Positions 33,822 to 44,694 of a DNA stretch of 64,000 bases are shown here, piece by piece. The notes beneath the pieces were generated by a model. The model was not told where the DNA came from. It worked only from the letters and a program-made list of their open reading frames with translations, and made no database searches. The first letter of the stretch is position 1. Every line of letters starts with the position of its first letter. The DNA lies in the NCBI GenBank assembly GCA_934045905.1, contig OW203771.1, forward strand, positions 930,001 to 994,000, written 5' to 3'. The DNA comes from Leuctra nigra. Its lineage: Eukaryota; Arthropoda; Insecta; Plecoptera; Leuctridae. A program made the position numbers and the translations under genes.

Positions 33822-34850
33822 TCATTGCATTCATCGACTTTGAGAAGGCTTTTGATAGAGTAAATAGACCTAAGTTGATGGAAGTTCTGAGGCGTCGAGG
33901 GTTTCCGGAACATCTGGTCAAAGTAACTGAAAGTCTATATACCAACACAAAAATAGAAATAAGGACGGATGACAGGGTTTCAAAGACAACTACAGTAAAT
34001 AGAGGAGTACGGCAAGGTTGCAGTCTTTCACCTAGTCTTTTTAACATTTATATCGACGACATTCTTAGAGAATGGAAACTAATCAATAATGGAGGCATTA
34101 GGTTAGGACAAGAGCACACAATTAATTCATTGTTGTTCGCTGATGATCTTATAATAATGGAGCAAGATGAGGATGGACTGCAAAGAGCTATATTTACATT
34201 GGTACAGCTTGGCCGCCGTTATAATTTGAAATTATCCACAGGGAAAACGAAAATCATGGCTTTCAAGGGAACATTCCCGGTAAGATCGAAAATTGTAATT
34301 GACAATCAGTCTATTGAGCAAGTCTCTCACTTCAAATATTTGGGCTGTGACATAACATATGCTTTTGAGGAGGACATTACTCAGAAGCTGCACAAGTTTC
34401 AGTCTATATGTGGGACTATTCGACGAAATTTAAAAAACAAGACAAGGAAGGATACCCAAATCAGATTGTATAAGGTAATGGCGGTGCCAGCATTACTTTA
34501 CGGAAGTGAATCGTGGGTCGACAAGACTCGGGATAAGAGTCGCATCCAAGCTGCCGAGATGAAATTCCTAAGGTCGGTGAAGGGATGCACGAGGTTGGAT
34601 TGTGTAAGGAATGAAGAAATAAGGCAAGAGCTTCATGTTGAGAGTGTTAATGACACGATGGTGAAGTACAGAAGCAAATGGATTGAACATCTATCCAGAA
34701 TGCCTCCAGATAGGATCCCCCGGAGTGCCTACCATTACCGACCTCATGGAAGAAGAGATGTTGGCCGTCCACGGAAGAGGTGGAAGAACCCTTAGATGCC
34801 GGAACAGGCTAGAAGCCTACTCCTTGATGGGAAGAAGAAGAAGAAGAAGA
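33822..34850 (+). pseudogene. RTE-like non-LTR retrotransposon, 5'-truncated reverse transcriptase
   Basis: The frame begins within the palm (AFIDFEKAFDRVNR, first catalytic Asp) and is intact from there to the stop at 34793-34795: RGVRQGCSLSPSLFNIYIDDI, SLLFADDLIIM (catalytic FADD), KYLGCDI, and the C-terminal WIEHLSRMPPDRIPRSAYHY..GRRDVGRPRKRW typical of RTE-type elements. Endonuclease and fingers are missing, so the copy is dead on arrival. The 3' end is an (AAG)n tail at about 34832-34851, followed by AT-rich filler. It lies about 220 bases from receptor exon 35075-35225. Confidence 0.9.
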
Positions 34851-35074
34851 AGATAAAAAAAATAAAAAAAATGTAAATAAAATTCAAAAAATTATAAGAA
34901 AACACATCAAAAATTATTTAAAAAAATAAAAAAACAAGTATGACAAAAAAAATAAAAATACAAATACAAAAATCAAAAAATTACAAAATAAAATCAAAAA
35001 AATCAAAAAATCAAAAAATCATAAAAACAAAAGATTTATGTTTATTAAAATGTCATTCCCCATGCATGTCTCAC

Positions 35075-35225
35075 CCTGCGTTTGCTGCGTATGTTGTCCA
35101 GCTGCCTCTGCGTGCATTCCCCTATGCTCTGGCTGCCCCACAGCTCGATCCCCACACGAGCATACGTGAACGTCATGGAGCTGATCGGCAGGAAGTAGGT
35201 GATGAGAGTGAAGAACACGTTGTAG
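35075..35225 (-). CDS. TkR99D: Tachykinin-type receptor, TM5 exon
   Basis: The acceptor TGTGTTTCAG at 35226-35235 and donor AGG|GTGAGA at 35069-35074 bound 151 bases. The first base completes the Leu codon of the exon at 58241. The exon codes YNVFFTLITYFLPISSMTFTY (TM5), then YARVGIELWGSQSIGE and ...RQLDNIRSKRR, the third intracellular loop that contacts the G protein. RVGIELWG and SKRR before VVKMM are tachykinin-receptor hallmarks. The phase to the next exon is 0. Confidence 0.93.
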
Positions 35226-35278
35226 CTGAAACACACAAGACACAAGCTCTCAGTACACAAACTCAAACATGATTGTGG

Positions 35279-36020
35279 ACACTTCGTCGGCCTGGTACTT
35301 GTTTGTCCTATATCCGCTCTTAGCTGGTCGGAGATAATGAGGTTTAAAGATTGAATTCATTCTCACGGCAAAACGACTTAATCTATGTAATAGAAAAGAA
35401 TATCACTCATTCTTATGGATGTCTTGAATAATATCCAGTAGTATTTTTCTATCCTGTACTCTTAATTACCCCAATAAAGGGCACCCCCGTTTGGATATAG
35501 GACAAAGAAAGTCATGGGAACGGAATATTTGTTACGCATTTTGTCCTACATCCAATGTTTACATAGTTTTTGTACAGAAGGAGGTACATTTTAACTATTT
35601 AAACATTTTTTCATTATATATTTATATATATTTATATTTTATATATTTATATTATATTTTAAGAAAAAAAATATTTCAAAAATTATTATATTTTTTTTGT
35701 TTCTTAAAATTCAAAATTAAAAAAAACGCCGTGTAAAGTAGCAAAAGACAATGTCTATTTTCTATCACATTTGAATTAAGTTTGAGGGGGAATTAAATCT
35801 ACATCAAAAGGTACCTTATTTGAGAAAAATTTTGGCATTTTTAGAAATTATTCAAAATTCCACCTTGAAGCAAATAGCTCAAAAATTTATGTTTTCTTGA
35901 AAATTAGTATTTTTATGTTATGTATGTATTGAAGGTGTATCAATGAGCAAAATCCAATACCTAACTCAAAATTTTCAAAAAGTGGATATAGGACAAATAA
36001 GTACTAAGCCGACGACTTTG
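35279..36020. mobile_element. Element with GTTTGTCCTATATCC inverted ends
   Basis: ACTTCGTCGGCCTGGTACTT followed by GTTTGTCCTATATCCGC at 35281-35317 is mirrored at 35981-36019 (about 38 bases, few mismatches). The word GGATATAGGACAAA also occurs inside at about 35493. No transposase frame. Confidence 0.8.
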
Positions 36021-36160
36021 TAGGGGTGGTTGAATTTTCACAACAAACCGGTGAGAAATAAAGGGTACAGTCAACATCCTATCAAAGTTACACCCACTTA
36101 TGAATCCATTTTTCTCTCTCAATTTGCTAAAACGGCCGAGCGCTTGCCCCACCTTAAGTT
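36005..36160 (-). repeat. Partial reverse copy of the GCGCTCGGCCGTTTTAGC repeat
   Basis: CAATTTGCTAAAACGGCCGAGCGC at about 36118-36143 and AACATCCTATCAAAGTTACAC match 13310-13420 reversed. Confidence 0.65.
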
Positions 36161-36164
36161 TGTC

Positions 36165-37235
36165 TTCACATTAACATAATTTTAAAATATCAATGACTAT
36201 CAAGCTCACTATACTAATACTGCCAAACACTTAGGTACACATTACGACTTCAAAGTGTTCAATACGAAATTAAAAGTAAAATATTCGTAGAGGTATCTCA
36301 CCACCTGTAAGTCGAATATTGGTACAGAAATAATATTCAAACCACGCAAATCAAGCAAATCAATAGTCGTTCCATTTCAGTGTTCAATCTCTAACAATTG
36401 TCTAGATTGTGTGGTTTACAGAGTCCGTTTATATCCCCCCCTCCCTCCGTCCAGCATTATATATAAAACACCCCCACCCCTCCCCAACCTCCCCCACCCA
36501 CTGCCCGGATGCAATCTACGTTTTAATCAGACTCTGTGTTTAATTACGTCATCATTAATAACTCTAATTAACTGATTTTATCTCCTTGTAATCTAATTAA
36601 GCTGTGACGTCAGCAGTTGGCAGCCCTGGAATGAATTAGCAGTTAGAAATATGTGATTATCTTGTCGTTTCGATGTTGGCAGCACTGTGATGACGTCATG
36701 GGTGTAATGTTGAGAGATAAGGACTCGTATGGCTGGATAAAAGTTTTATTTAGTTTAGTAGCTCAAAATAGAGCAACACATCGGAACAGTTTTTTTTAAG
36801 AGTTTTTATGCACCAAAAGATATACAATAACATCAATACAATAAAAAAGTAATGATAAATAATAGAAATACTTGAAGCAGCGCTCCTTTACTTTCTAAAT
36901 ATAATGTGAAAAACAAGTTGAAATATTTATAAAATTGATTGTAAGCAAGTACATGAATACGGTAAGGTTACAGGAAAAATTAGTGCTGTAAAAAACCTGT
37001 GAAATTAAAATCGGAACAAGTAAAAAGGATGGGCTAAATACAGAGGTATTCTTGAGATTATACTTTAATACGTCATCGCCTTTTATCTAGTGTTAAAAAT
37101 ATAATATATTATATGAACTCTGCTATATTGTTTCTACTGGCAATAAACGTCTTAGATCAATTGTTTTTATCTTTCGAACAGTGGTGAAAGTGGGCATAAA
37201 AAAGCTGAAACCTCTTTATCTAGATTATGTTTTAA
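36165..37235. other. Receptor intron DNA with C-rich tract
   Basis: C-rich, low-complexity stretch at about 36434-36510. Otherwise AT-rich with no gene recognised. Confidence 0.4.
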
Positions 37236-37239
37236 AGGT

Positions 37240-37494
37240 AGGGTGCTGGCACCAGTGCGCGGACAGTAAACTTTCAAAATAACATGCTCTTTCATTGTTT
37301 GAAGGTTTTCTATGCCTTACAACTCTATAGGAAACCTTCAATGAAAATACATCTTATTTAAAATAATATTCAATAATTTAAGATGTTTCCCAGATAAAAA
37401 ATATTAAATTTGATAAGTAAGGTATAGAAATCCTTGAAACAATCTTTCCAAGAATTTGAAATCAGAGTTTCCGCGCACTGGTACCGGCACCCTT
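37240..37494. mobile_element. MITE with AGGGTGCTGGCACCAGTGCG ends
   Basis: The left end AGGGTGCTGGCACCAGTGCG is mirrored by CGCACTGGTACCGGCACCCT at the right. The centre has a further inverted pair (TTGAAGGTTTTCTAT / ATAGGAAACCTTCAA). Confidence 0.8.
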
Positions 37495-37495
37495 T

Positions 37496-38130
37496 TCGAC
37501 ACTAAAAGTTGCAATCGCGCCACATAGCGTCAAAACTTAAAATCTTGAGGCAAAAGTGCAACTCTAGAGCGCATGAGCACTCAATTTCATGCAAAATGGA
37601 AACGAGTTCGGTAAAAGTTATCATTACATCGCGAAATTACAGAAATTGATGAATACCTCAGTGTCAACAATCAAAATTCAATCGGCATATTTCATTACAG
37701 AACATTTCTTTGAAAATCTATGTTATTCGAACAAATAAGCGATACGTGATGGAGCCACTTCTGACAGGAAACTTTTTAGATGCACTTTTTTATTTTGAAG
37801 TTCGTGTTTCCACAGGGCAGTGAAAAATGAGAAACAATTGAAATCTAATAACAAGTTTACGTTTTCAGCCACAACAAACAACTAAAGCAAATTTAATATA
37901 ATTTATTTATATAAATATCCCCCTGATATCCTCCCTGATCCCCCCTATGTCTAGGACCGAAGAATTTACCAGAGGTCAGCCAGGTTCCTTATTTTCTCGA
38001 ATTCACTAAAAGAAGCATGTTGAGAGATTGCAATTGTTTTGATCACGGTCTTCTGAAAAAGGTGCCAAGAAGACGGTGTAGTGCCCTGGTTTCTTCAGCC
38101 ATCTTATTTTACTGGTACTTTTAGAATCAA
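37496..38130. mobile_element. Rearranged copy of the TTCGACACTAAAAG foldback
   Basis: The left arm from TTCGACACTAAAAGTTGCAA to CGGCATATTTCATTACAG follows the element at 32005. The interior is replaced, and a decayed other end (GATCACGGTCTTCTGAAAA .. TGGTACTTTTAG) appears at about 38040-38125. Confidence 0.65.
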
Positions 38131-38134
38131 ATGA

Positions 38135-38730
38135 CCTTAATTCTGAGTCTGTACAAACAACGTCATATAAAACAAACCCAGATATGTAAAAGTCATATAA
38201 ACCTCTTGCAAGGTATGCAAAGTGTTGAACAAACCTCCTCGCAGTAAGATCCATCGGGCCGTGATATTGTCACCGCCATCTCGAAGCTCTCATATTGCCA
38301 CAGCCTTCTCGAACCCCGCGGGAAATTCAATCGACGTGAAAACACAAACATTCTAAAGCTTCTACTTTTCATCGCGCAGCAGGAAATCTGCTGGGATTTT
38401 TATCAGCGATGGAAGATTTTCAAATGGAAATCCTCCGTATATTGTCAGTGTAATATCTTTCCTTTCAATATTTATGCAGAATTCCTTACGCGCTAAAGAA
38501 TTTGATACAATAATGCAATGCTTTTGTATATGTTTGAAAGTGTGTCATCTCATGAAAAGATTGAGTTGATAAATGTAAATAAGGGGATTATGATATTGGC
38601 AAAAGGAATCCAGCACGTTTCTTCAATCTCATGGGAATCCTTGTCTAGGTTTCTATCAAGTAAATCTCTCATACAATGAGTCTATATTGCAGTGGGCTAT
38701 TAGATCAACTGTCAGTACACAAGATTAAGG
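38135..38730. other. Receptor intron DNA
   Basis: No gene or structured repeat recognised. Confidence 0.35.
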
Positions 38731-38734
38731 TGAT

Positions 38735-39235
38735 ACAAGCGCTCGGCCGTTTTAGCAAATTACGTGAGAAAAATTGTTTCATAAGTGGGTGTAACTTTGA
38801 CAGGATGTTCACATGATCAGTCTGGTTGAATATTAGTAGCACGTTTTAATTTTTACTTCGTGCCTTGTTAATTAGGCGCCGGTTATTCAACAAAACCGCG
38901 CAAAACTATTGAAATATCCGATACGATTGGAGACCATCTCAAATTTTAATTATAATTAGATAAACGACAACTTTATGGTTGTCACTTGAAGTATTTTTTT
39001 AAGTTAAATTTCATACGGCACCCAGCGAGACAAGAAAATATACAATTTTTTTCACCTAAAAACAAAATTATTACAAATTTACAGAGCAAAAATTAAAAAT
39101 ATACCTAGTGATAACCCGTTGTATTTATTTAATCATGATAAACATTTCAAATCATTTCGTGAAACCATTTTGTCTCCAATCGTATCCAAAAAAGTGCGTG
39201 CAACAAGCGACAAAATCGCTCGCGCTTGCAGCAGC
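38735..39235. repeat. Dispersed ~450-bp repeat, second long copy
   Basis: Matches 13310-13790 from GCGCTCGGCCGTTTTAGC through GGATGTTCACATGATCAGTC to CAAAATCGCTCGCGCTTGCA, with small indels. Confidence 0.7.
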
Positions 39236-39249
39236 TTAAAATGCACATG

Positions 39250-39902
39250 TTAAGGTGGCTGCATATCACGTGACTTTTCAACCAAAAAGCTACACATTTT
39301 CATTTGGAAGGGTTCAGTTTAACAAATACTTCTCACACATCAGATAAGTTAGGACACATCTGTTGGAACTAATCTACGCAGAAAAAAACTGCGAAAATAA
39401 CATATTAGATAATTTTACTTCCTTGCACCTAAATATTCTCAAATCAAGACCTGAAGTTGAAGGAAATCCTATGAGTTGCCAAGAACAGCAAACTTTAATC
39501 TAATAAAAGGGCACATATGCATCACAAACCTGACACAATTTTGCCAACAAAATTGTCTTCATTTCTTCATCTCTCTTCATCTTTCTTCATCTTTCCAACG
39601 AAATGTTGAGATATTAATTATATCCACTATTATGAATGTAATATTTAAAATAACAGCACTGGGTTTTGACAGCTTTCAAACGCGTACGGATAAACACGAT
39701 TTTCATTTATTTTATTTTTAAACCACTGCAAAAATAAATATTATTGACTGAAATTATTGATGAGCTCCAGTATGCAGTGAATTTCCTTCATAAATCACCT
39801 TGGATTACTCAACATGAACGATGTAAGGTATGTACTCATAGGTAACTATTTCTTTTGATCGGATGTAGAGAAATAAAGTCACGTGATATGCAATGGCCTT
39901 AA
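39250..39902. mobile_element. TTAA-flanked MITE with GGTGGCTGCATATCACGTGA ends
   Basis: TTAAGGTGGCTGCATATCAC..GTGACTTT on the left is mirrored by AAAGTCACGTGATATGCA..GGCCTTAA on the right. No transposase. Confidence 0.8.
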
Positions 39903-40628
39903 CCAATGATTTTCAAAGCTGATGGCTTCAATCTCGGTTTTTCTTCTGTTCCCATTACATGTCAAATGAGGTAGCCGATCAAGACAACTTTTTCGGGAAA
40001 GATTATCACAATCCTGTTCGTCTACCTAATGATTTCTAGCAAGATCTGTCACTTGGCTTCACTGTAATATTGATGTATAGTCTCCACTGTGCTTTACTGC
40101 TGGGTAATCTGAGCGAAAAGCTGTGGTCAAATTCAGTGCTCGCTCAACGCGCCAACTCAGAGGTAGAAGGCCCGATGTCCATTTCATTGATACTTGAGGT
40201 GAGCTCAAAAACCAGTAAATCTGTCTTAATCCAATCATATTTGTAATGGTGACATGAGTCATTGTGTAAGAGAATACTTCAAATTTGTTGACATCAGTCA
40301 AATTGAAAATGAACTTCGGGCCTTGACGTACAGAACTGTATTTAAAGCGTTGTCGTTCAGAACCTTTAAATGAAAGTGAAGGGAAATCGACTCAGCAAAC
40401 TTACGTAAACAATAAATAATTCACAACACTAAAATAACGACAATTGCCAGGAAGTTTCAGCAAGCAAGAGTCGAAGAACCTACAATAGCTTCTCAACAAT
40501 GTTCTCGGTAAACACAGCTACAACAATTGCTTCGGCAGTGTTTGCTGAACAAACAGGTGAACAATGACGAGTCAAGGAGGCAGTGATCGACAACAATACA
40601 CGGGACTCCATTGTTGTCGCAGAGAGGT
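39903..40628. other. Receptor intron DNA with dispersed-repeat fragment
   Basis: Holds the repeat copy at about 40153-40320 shared with 31655-31800, and a Helitron-like end word (GTGCTCGCTCAACGCG) at about 40137. Confidence 0.45.
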
Positions 40629-40785
40629 TGCGGTGTTTTACGTCGCACTGTTCTGCAATTTGGCTGGCGACGGATGAATGATTATGATGAAGTATAGGTT
40701 AGGGTGGGGAGTGGGAGAGTCGTGGCCTATTAGAAGGGAACCTTCCCGACATTTGCCTCTCGACAGTGGAACACGAAAACACTTC
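40629..40785 (-). mobile_element. SINE body fragment, reverse
   Basis: ACGTCGCACTGTTCTGCA, GGCGACGGATGAATGATTAT, GGCCTATTAGAAGGGAACCT and TTGCCTCTCGACAG correspond, reversed, to the body of the SINE at 30369-30660. The tRNA head is missing. Confidence 0.75.
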
Positions 40786-40988
40786 CCGGTACAGATGCGT
40801 CCGTACAAGATTGTAAGATTGTAATATAGTACCTACTTAGTTATATTGTAGACTGAAGTCAAAATAACAACCGGAAACAATATCATAAACGTGTTAACTC
40901 TAACAACGCTGTAAATTTGAACGATTCAATTTTTATTTATTTAACGAAGCTAAGATTCTGATCATTGCAGTACAAACAATTTTACTTC

Positions 40989-41309
40989 AAGCCTGAATTA
41001 CACGGTTCAAGTTTCCTTGAAGGGGTTTAATTCAACCCTTGATTTCAAGGAAACATGAAAGAGAATTTAGACAATTAAATGTTTATTGTTGATTGAAATT
41101 GCGGTGAAATTAACAATTGGTTGAAGTATTTCAAGACTTGAAGGAAAATATGACATGTTCTAATTGAAAATGCTAAAGAAATGTCTTGAATTAAAGACTT
41201 GGAAACGTGTTAAATGCTTCAATGTTTTCATTTAGACGATCCAAGTCTTGAATTCAACCCCCTTGAAAGGGTTGAATTCAAGGAAACTTGAATCGTGTAA
41301 TTCATCCTT
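40989..41309. mobile_element. Foldback MITE with GAATTACACGGTTCAAG ends
   Basis: GCCTGAATTACACGGTTCAA followed by GTTTCCTTGAA is mirrored by TTCAAGGAAACTTGAATCGTGTAATTC at the right, with more inverted TTGAATTCAACC words inside. Confidence 0.8.
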
Positions 41310-41543
41310 CACGTAAAAAAGAATAAGGTAGTCACACGCTAGATTTCATTAATATCCAATCACTGTGGAAAAACATCGTGAAACTTTGTCACGAGTGTTT
41401 TACATTTAGTTAATTGGAACCCCTTTTGTGTCTACACGATGTAATGTTGCCATAGAGGAAGGAAAAGATTTAGTTAATTTCTAAATACGGATAAGTTTAT
41501 TGGCTGCGTTGTGCTAGCGCCCCACTACATTTGAAGTTAATTA

Positions 41544-42505
41544 AGCGAGCGGAGCGAGCGTCTCTACTCGACTATTGCGGCACTTTCTCTGTGTGTGTGT
41601 GTTTTTTTGTCGCTTCAACCCAGGTCGCACCGGTCAACGTATCGATCTGAAATTTTGCACACACCTTCATCTCATACTAACTTAGACCTGTATAGTTTTT
41701 GAGAAAGATCCGTCCATAAATTAAAAAAAATCGTGTTTTCCCATATAAATAGCATTGTAGGTTCGAGGAGTCCGTTGCGGCCGCTCGATGCACCCCATTC
41801 AAAGAAACTCGGAAGCAGTAGCTGTCTATAGATTATTGTTAGAATACGTTTTACGGTTAAATAGGTATAGTTATAGCAATACCTGCGAGGTTATAGTTTT
41901 TATTTTATTTTAACCGATAGTATAGGTATTTATTGTTTATAAAAGTTTTAACATGCAGTCTTACTTTCAATCCTTTCAAATGCTAAGCAAATTTTTTGTA
42001 GACCGGCGAAATGTCTGCTTGATTGTAGAAATAGATTGGTTGGTTGGTTGATAAATGAAATTACGTTTATGAATTATTTTATTTATTCAGTCAATACGCT
42101 ATATTTATAGTTACAATACAATGTGTTGGGTAATAGGAAATTGCTCTATTGTACGGAACGGCAAGTAACTGTTTGAATACTATTTCTTAAATTATGTCAT
42201 GTTGCCTATTTTGTGAGTTTCAATCTCTGTATTTATCTGTATTGTTTAATTATCTGTTTTGTTTCTGTAATTATTATTTGGAATAAATCCCTTTGATACA
42301 CACCTAAATACTCCAAAAAATACACATGAGTGTGTGTCTGTTACTAACTTGCAATGAGACACAAATGCAGTTTTTTTTTATATAATTTAGTGAATCATGC
42401 TTCTAGCCTTCAGTATATTATTGCCGTGTTTTAAGGAATTATGGTTCGAGGTGTCGCACGTATCCGTGCTCGCTTATCAACGCGTTACACAGAGCGTTTT
42501 CCTAG
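41544..42505 (+). mobile_element. Helitron-like non-autonomous element, full-length forward copy
   Basis: Starts near AAGCGAGCGGAGCGAGCGTC and ends CGCGTTACACAGAGCG-TTTTC-CTAG followed by T. It is about 960 bases, like the 26.2-kb copy. It ends 200 bases before the start codon of the Ly6 gene, so it may have replaced or added promoter DNA. Confidence 0.65.
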
Positions 42506-42705
42506 TTTAGTATTTCACATTAATGGACCGTGACCACTTGGCTGTTCAAGATGAAATGAAACAAAGAAGGCTGTGATGTCAACAGTAAACAAAAACAATT
42601 CGCAGCAGTTTAGATCACTGATTGATTCGATACTGTCTGCAATTTCGAAGTAAAGGATCTTTCTTGATTTTACTATCTGAAGTAAATATTCAAAACAGTG
42701 GTAAG

Positions 42706-42801
42706 ATGCGTCGAGCAGTTCTTGTACTTTGCCTACTGGTTTGCCTGATGGAGTTTACGTTTGGTCTCAAATGCAATGAGTGTGCCGATGGATTTAAAGG
42801 G
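42706..42801 (+). CDS. Ly6/three-finger GPI protein, exon 1
   Basis: ATG at 42706 was chosen because it begins a clean signal peptide, MRRAVLVLCLLVCLMEFTFG, cut before LKCNEC, the usual mature start of Ly6 proteins. An upstream in-frame ATG at 42622 would spoil the signal. The exon ends in phase 0 at GGG|GTGTGT; without splicing the frame stops at 42850. The first two of the ten three-finger cysteines lie here. Confidence 0.82.
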
Positions 42802-43310
42802 GTGTGTACCTACCTTCCAATTATAATCTACTTCTACTTGGGTGTCTTCTGATCACCGAGGTTAAGATGCCTGATGTTTGTCAAGCGATATTCTCATTCT
42901 ATTATTTTCTTTTACACTAAAGCCCTATCACACTGTGTTTGAAACCGTGAACCCGCGGCTAGAAATCATTGGTTGGCCGCGTATGTGCAGAGATTGAATT
43001 TCGTCAAATAGAGAATTCTAAATTTTGACAGTTCCAACAAGATTCATGGACATCATTACTACATTCATACTAGTAGAGACGGTTGTCTCACTCCTATACT
43101 GATAACATTGACCGCAGTGAAGCCATTTTAGACCCTGTGATTGGAGAAATCTGGTAGGACCCCGTGATTTGAGCGACGTCTATAGCGTGAAGAGTAAACT
43201 ACTTGATGACCAATCTCTGACGATGGCTCAACCGCTAATTCATAGTTTGCACTTGATGTGCCTGCTGGCACGCAGAACAGCTGTTATTTGACGATATTTA
43301 ATGGTTTTAT

Positions 43311-43375
43311 CACCACCTTCTTCATGCACTCCTCTCTCCCCTTCTGGGAGAGAGGAGTGCATGAAGAAGGTGGTG
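43311..43375. repeat. Perfect 30-bp hairpin with 5-base loop
   Basis: Bases 43311-43340 (starting CACCACCTTCTTCATGCACT) are the exact reverse complement of 43346-43375, with loop CTTCT. The hairpin is flanked by an 8-base direct repeat GGTTTTAT (43303-43310 and 43376-43383). It lies in the Ly6 intron. Confidence 0.95.
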
Positions 43376-43389
43376 GGTTTTATAGTTCA

Positions 43390-44120
43390 TTTTATAGTTT
43401 AATTGTAAATATATGATATAAAACAAAAGAACGTCGTGCATAGCATATAAATGCAACGACGGCTCAATGGATACATTTAGCAGTTTGTTCATATTTTTAC
43501 CACTAGTGCTGATATATGCGCTAACGATGCCCGGATACTCCAATATTTCTCATGTCGAAAAGGCTTCACGTTCATTGGTGGAGTGAGAATACCTCTGCTA
43601 TAGTGTAGTGTATATCTATATATCTCTCTCTGCCGTGGTTCCAACAATTTGTTAGGGTACTTACCACGTGACGTTAACTGACCAATGGTAAGTAACCGGA
43701 ACCGGAAACAGTGTTTTCTGCGCAACTCAGAGTGTCAATTGTGAACCAACCAACATCGACCCAAACAGTTGCGTGTGATAGGCTTTTGGGCCTCTTTTTG
43801 CAACAAAAGTTTCCATACGAGAGTTCCAGCCACGGGTTGAAACTCAGAGTGATTGAGCGTGCCTTGCTTTACAAATATTTCATAATAAAAGACAGGCATC
43901 TTGTCTACTTATCCTCTATTCAATCTATCATCAAATACTCTTGATATCCACTTCTAGCGCCAAGTAAAACCCTTATGTACAGTATAATTTTATATTGCTT
44001 GTAGGTATGCTGTTTTTGTAGTTTTTATCTTTGTTTTGGCAATCGAGCGGTATCGAAATGGCAACTCATTTCGGTATGAGTAAAAAGATTCGTAAGCTAG
44101 CCAAGGTAATCTACGAGTTT
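43390..44120. other. Ly6 intron DNA
   Basis: No gene recognised; short frames have no domain or splice support. Confidence 0.35.
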
Positions 44121-44694
44121 TTGGGTCATTCTCCCGAAACGTGCAAAAATGAAAATGAAAATAATTCAGAAATTTTTCGTCCGAATTTAAAAATGTAAAA
44201 ACTTAAATTGTATTTGAAGTCATGTGCAAAAAGGTAAAAATATCAGCCGAGATCGTTTCCCCAAATTTACATTTTTGTATACATTGTGCATTGTGTGTGT
44301 TGTGGTAATGATGAGTTGTGGTAATGACGATTTCATGCCTTTTTTTAAAATCACAAGCACATTTTAGATATCAGCAATTTGAGGTTCGGTATTTGTTATG
44401 ATGTCCATTGAAGCTATTACATTGCAGGCGATTTTTTTTTATTACATGCAGAACCCTAAAATTCTTGCGCCTTGGTAATGATTTGAATTAAAATATTTCC
44501 GAAAATTTGCTTGCTTTTTGTATGTTTTAGTCAACATGATTGTCAAAAAGCTGCCATGTTGATTTTCACTGAGTAGATTGGCGCCTTCTAAGCATTGCTA
44601 CACCAAGGTCATTTACAATACTGCCAACCTACCCCCTGAAAAATCCCTATTTAATTGACGCCTTGGTAATGATGCCAACTCCATGTGACAGCCC

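Noticed and set aside
33565..34047. 160-residue minus-strand frame
   Set aside because: Antisense to the RTE-like reverse transcriptase and AT-rich filler.
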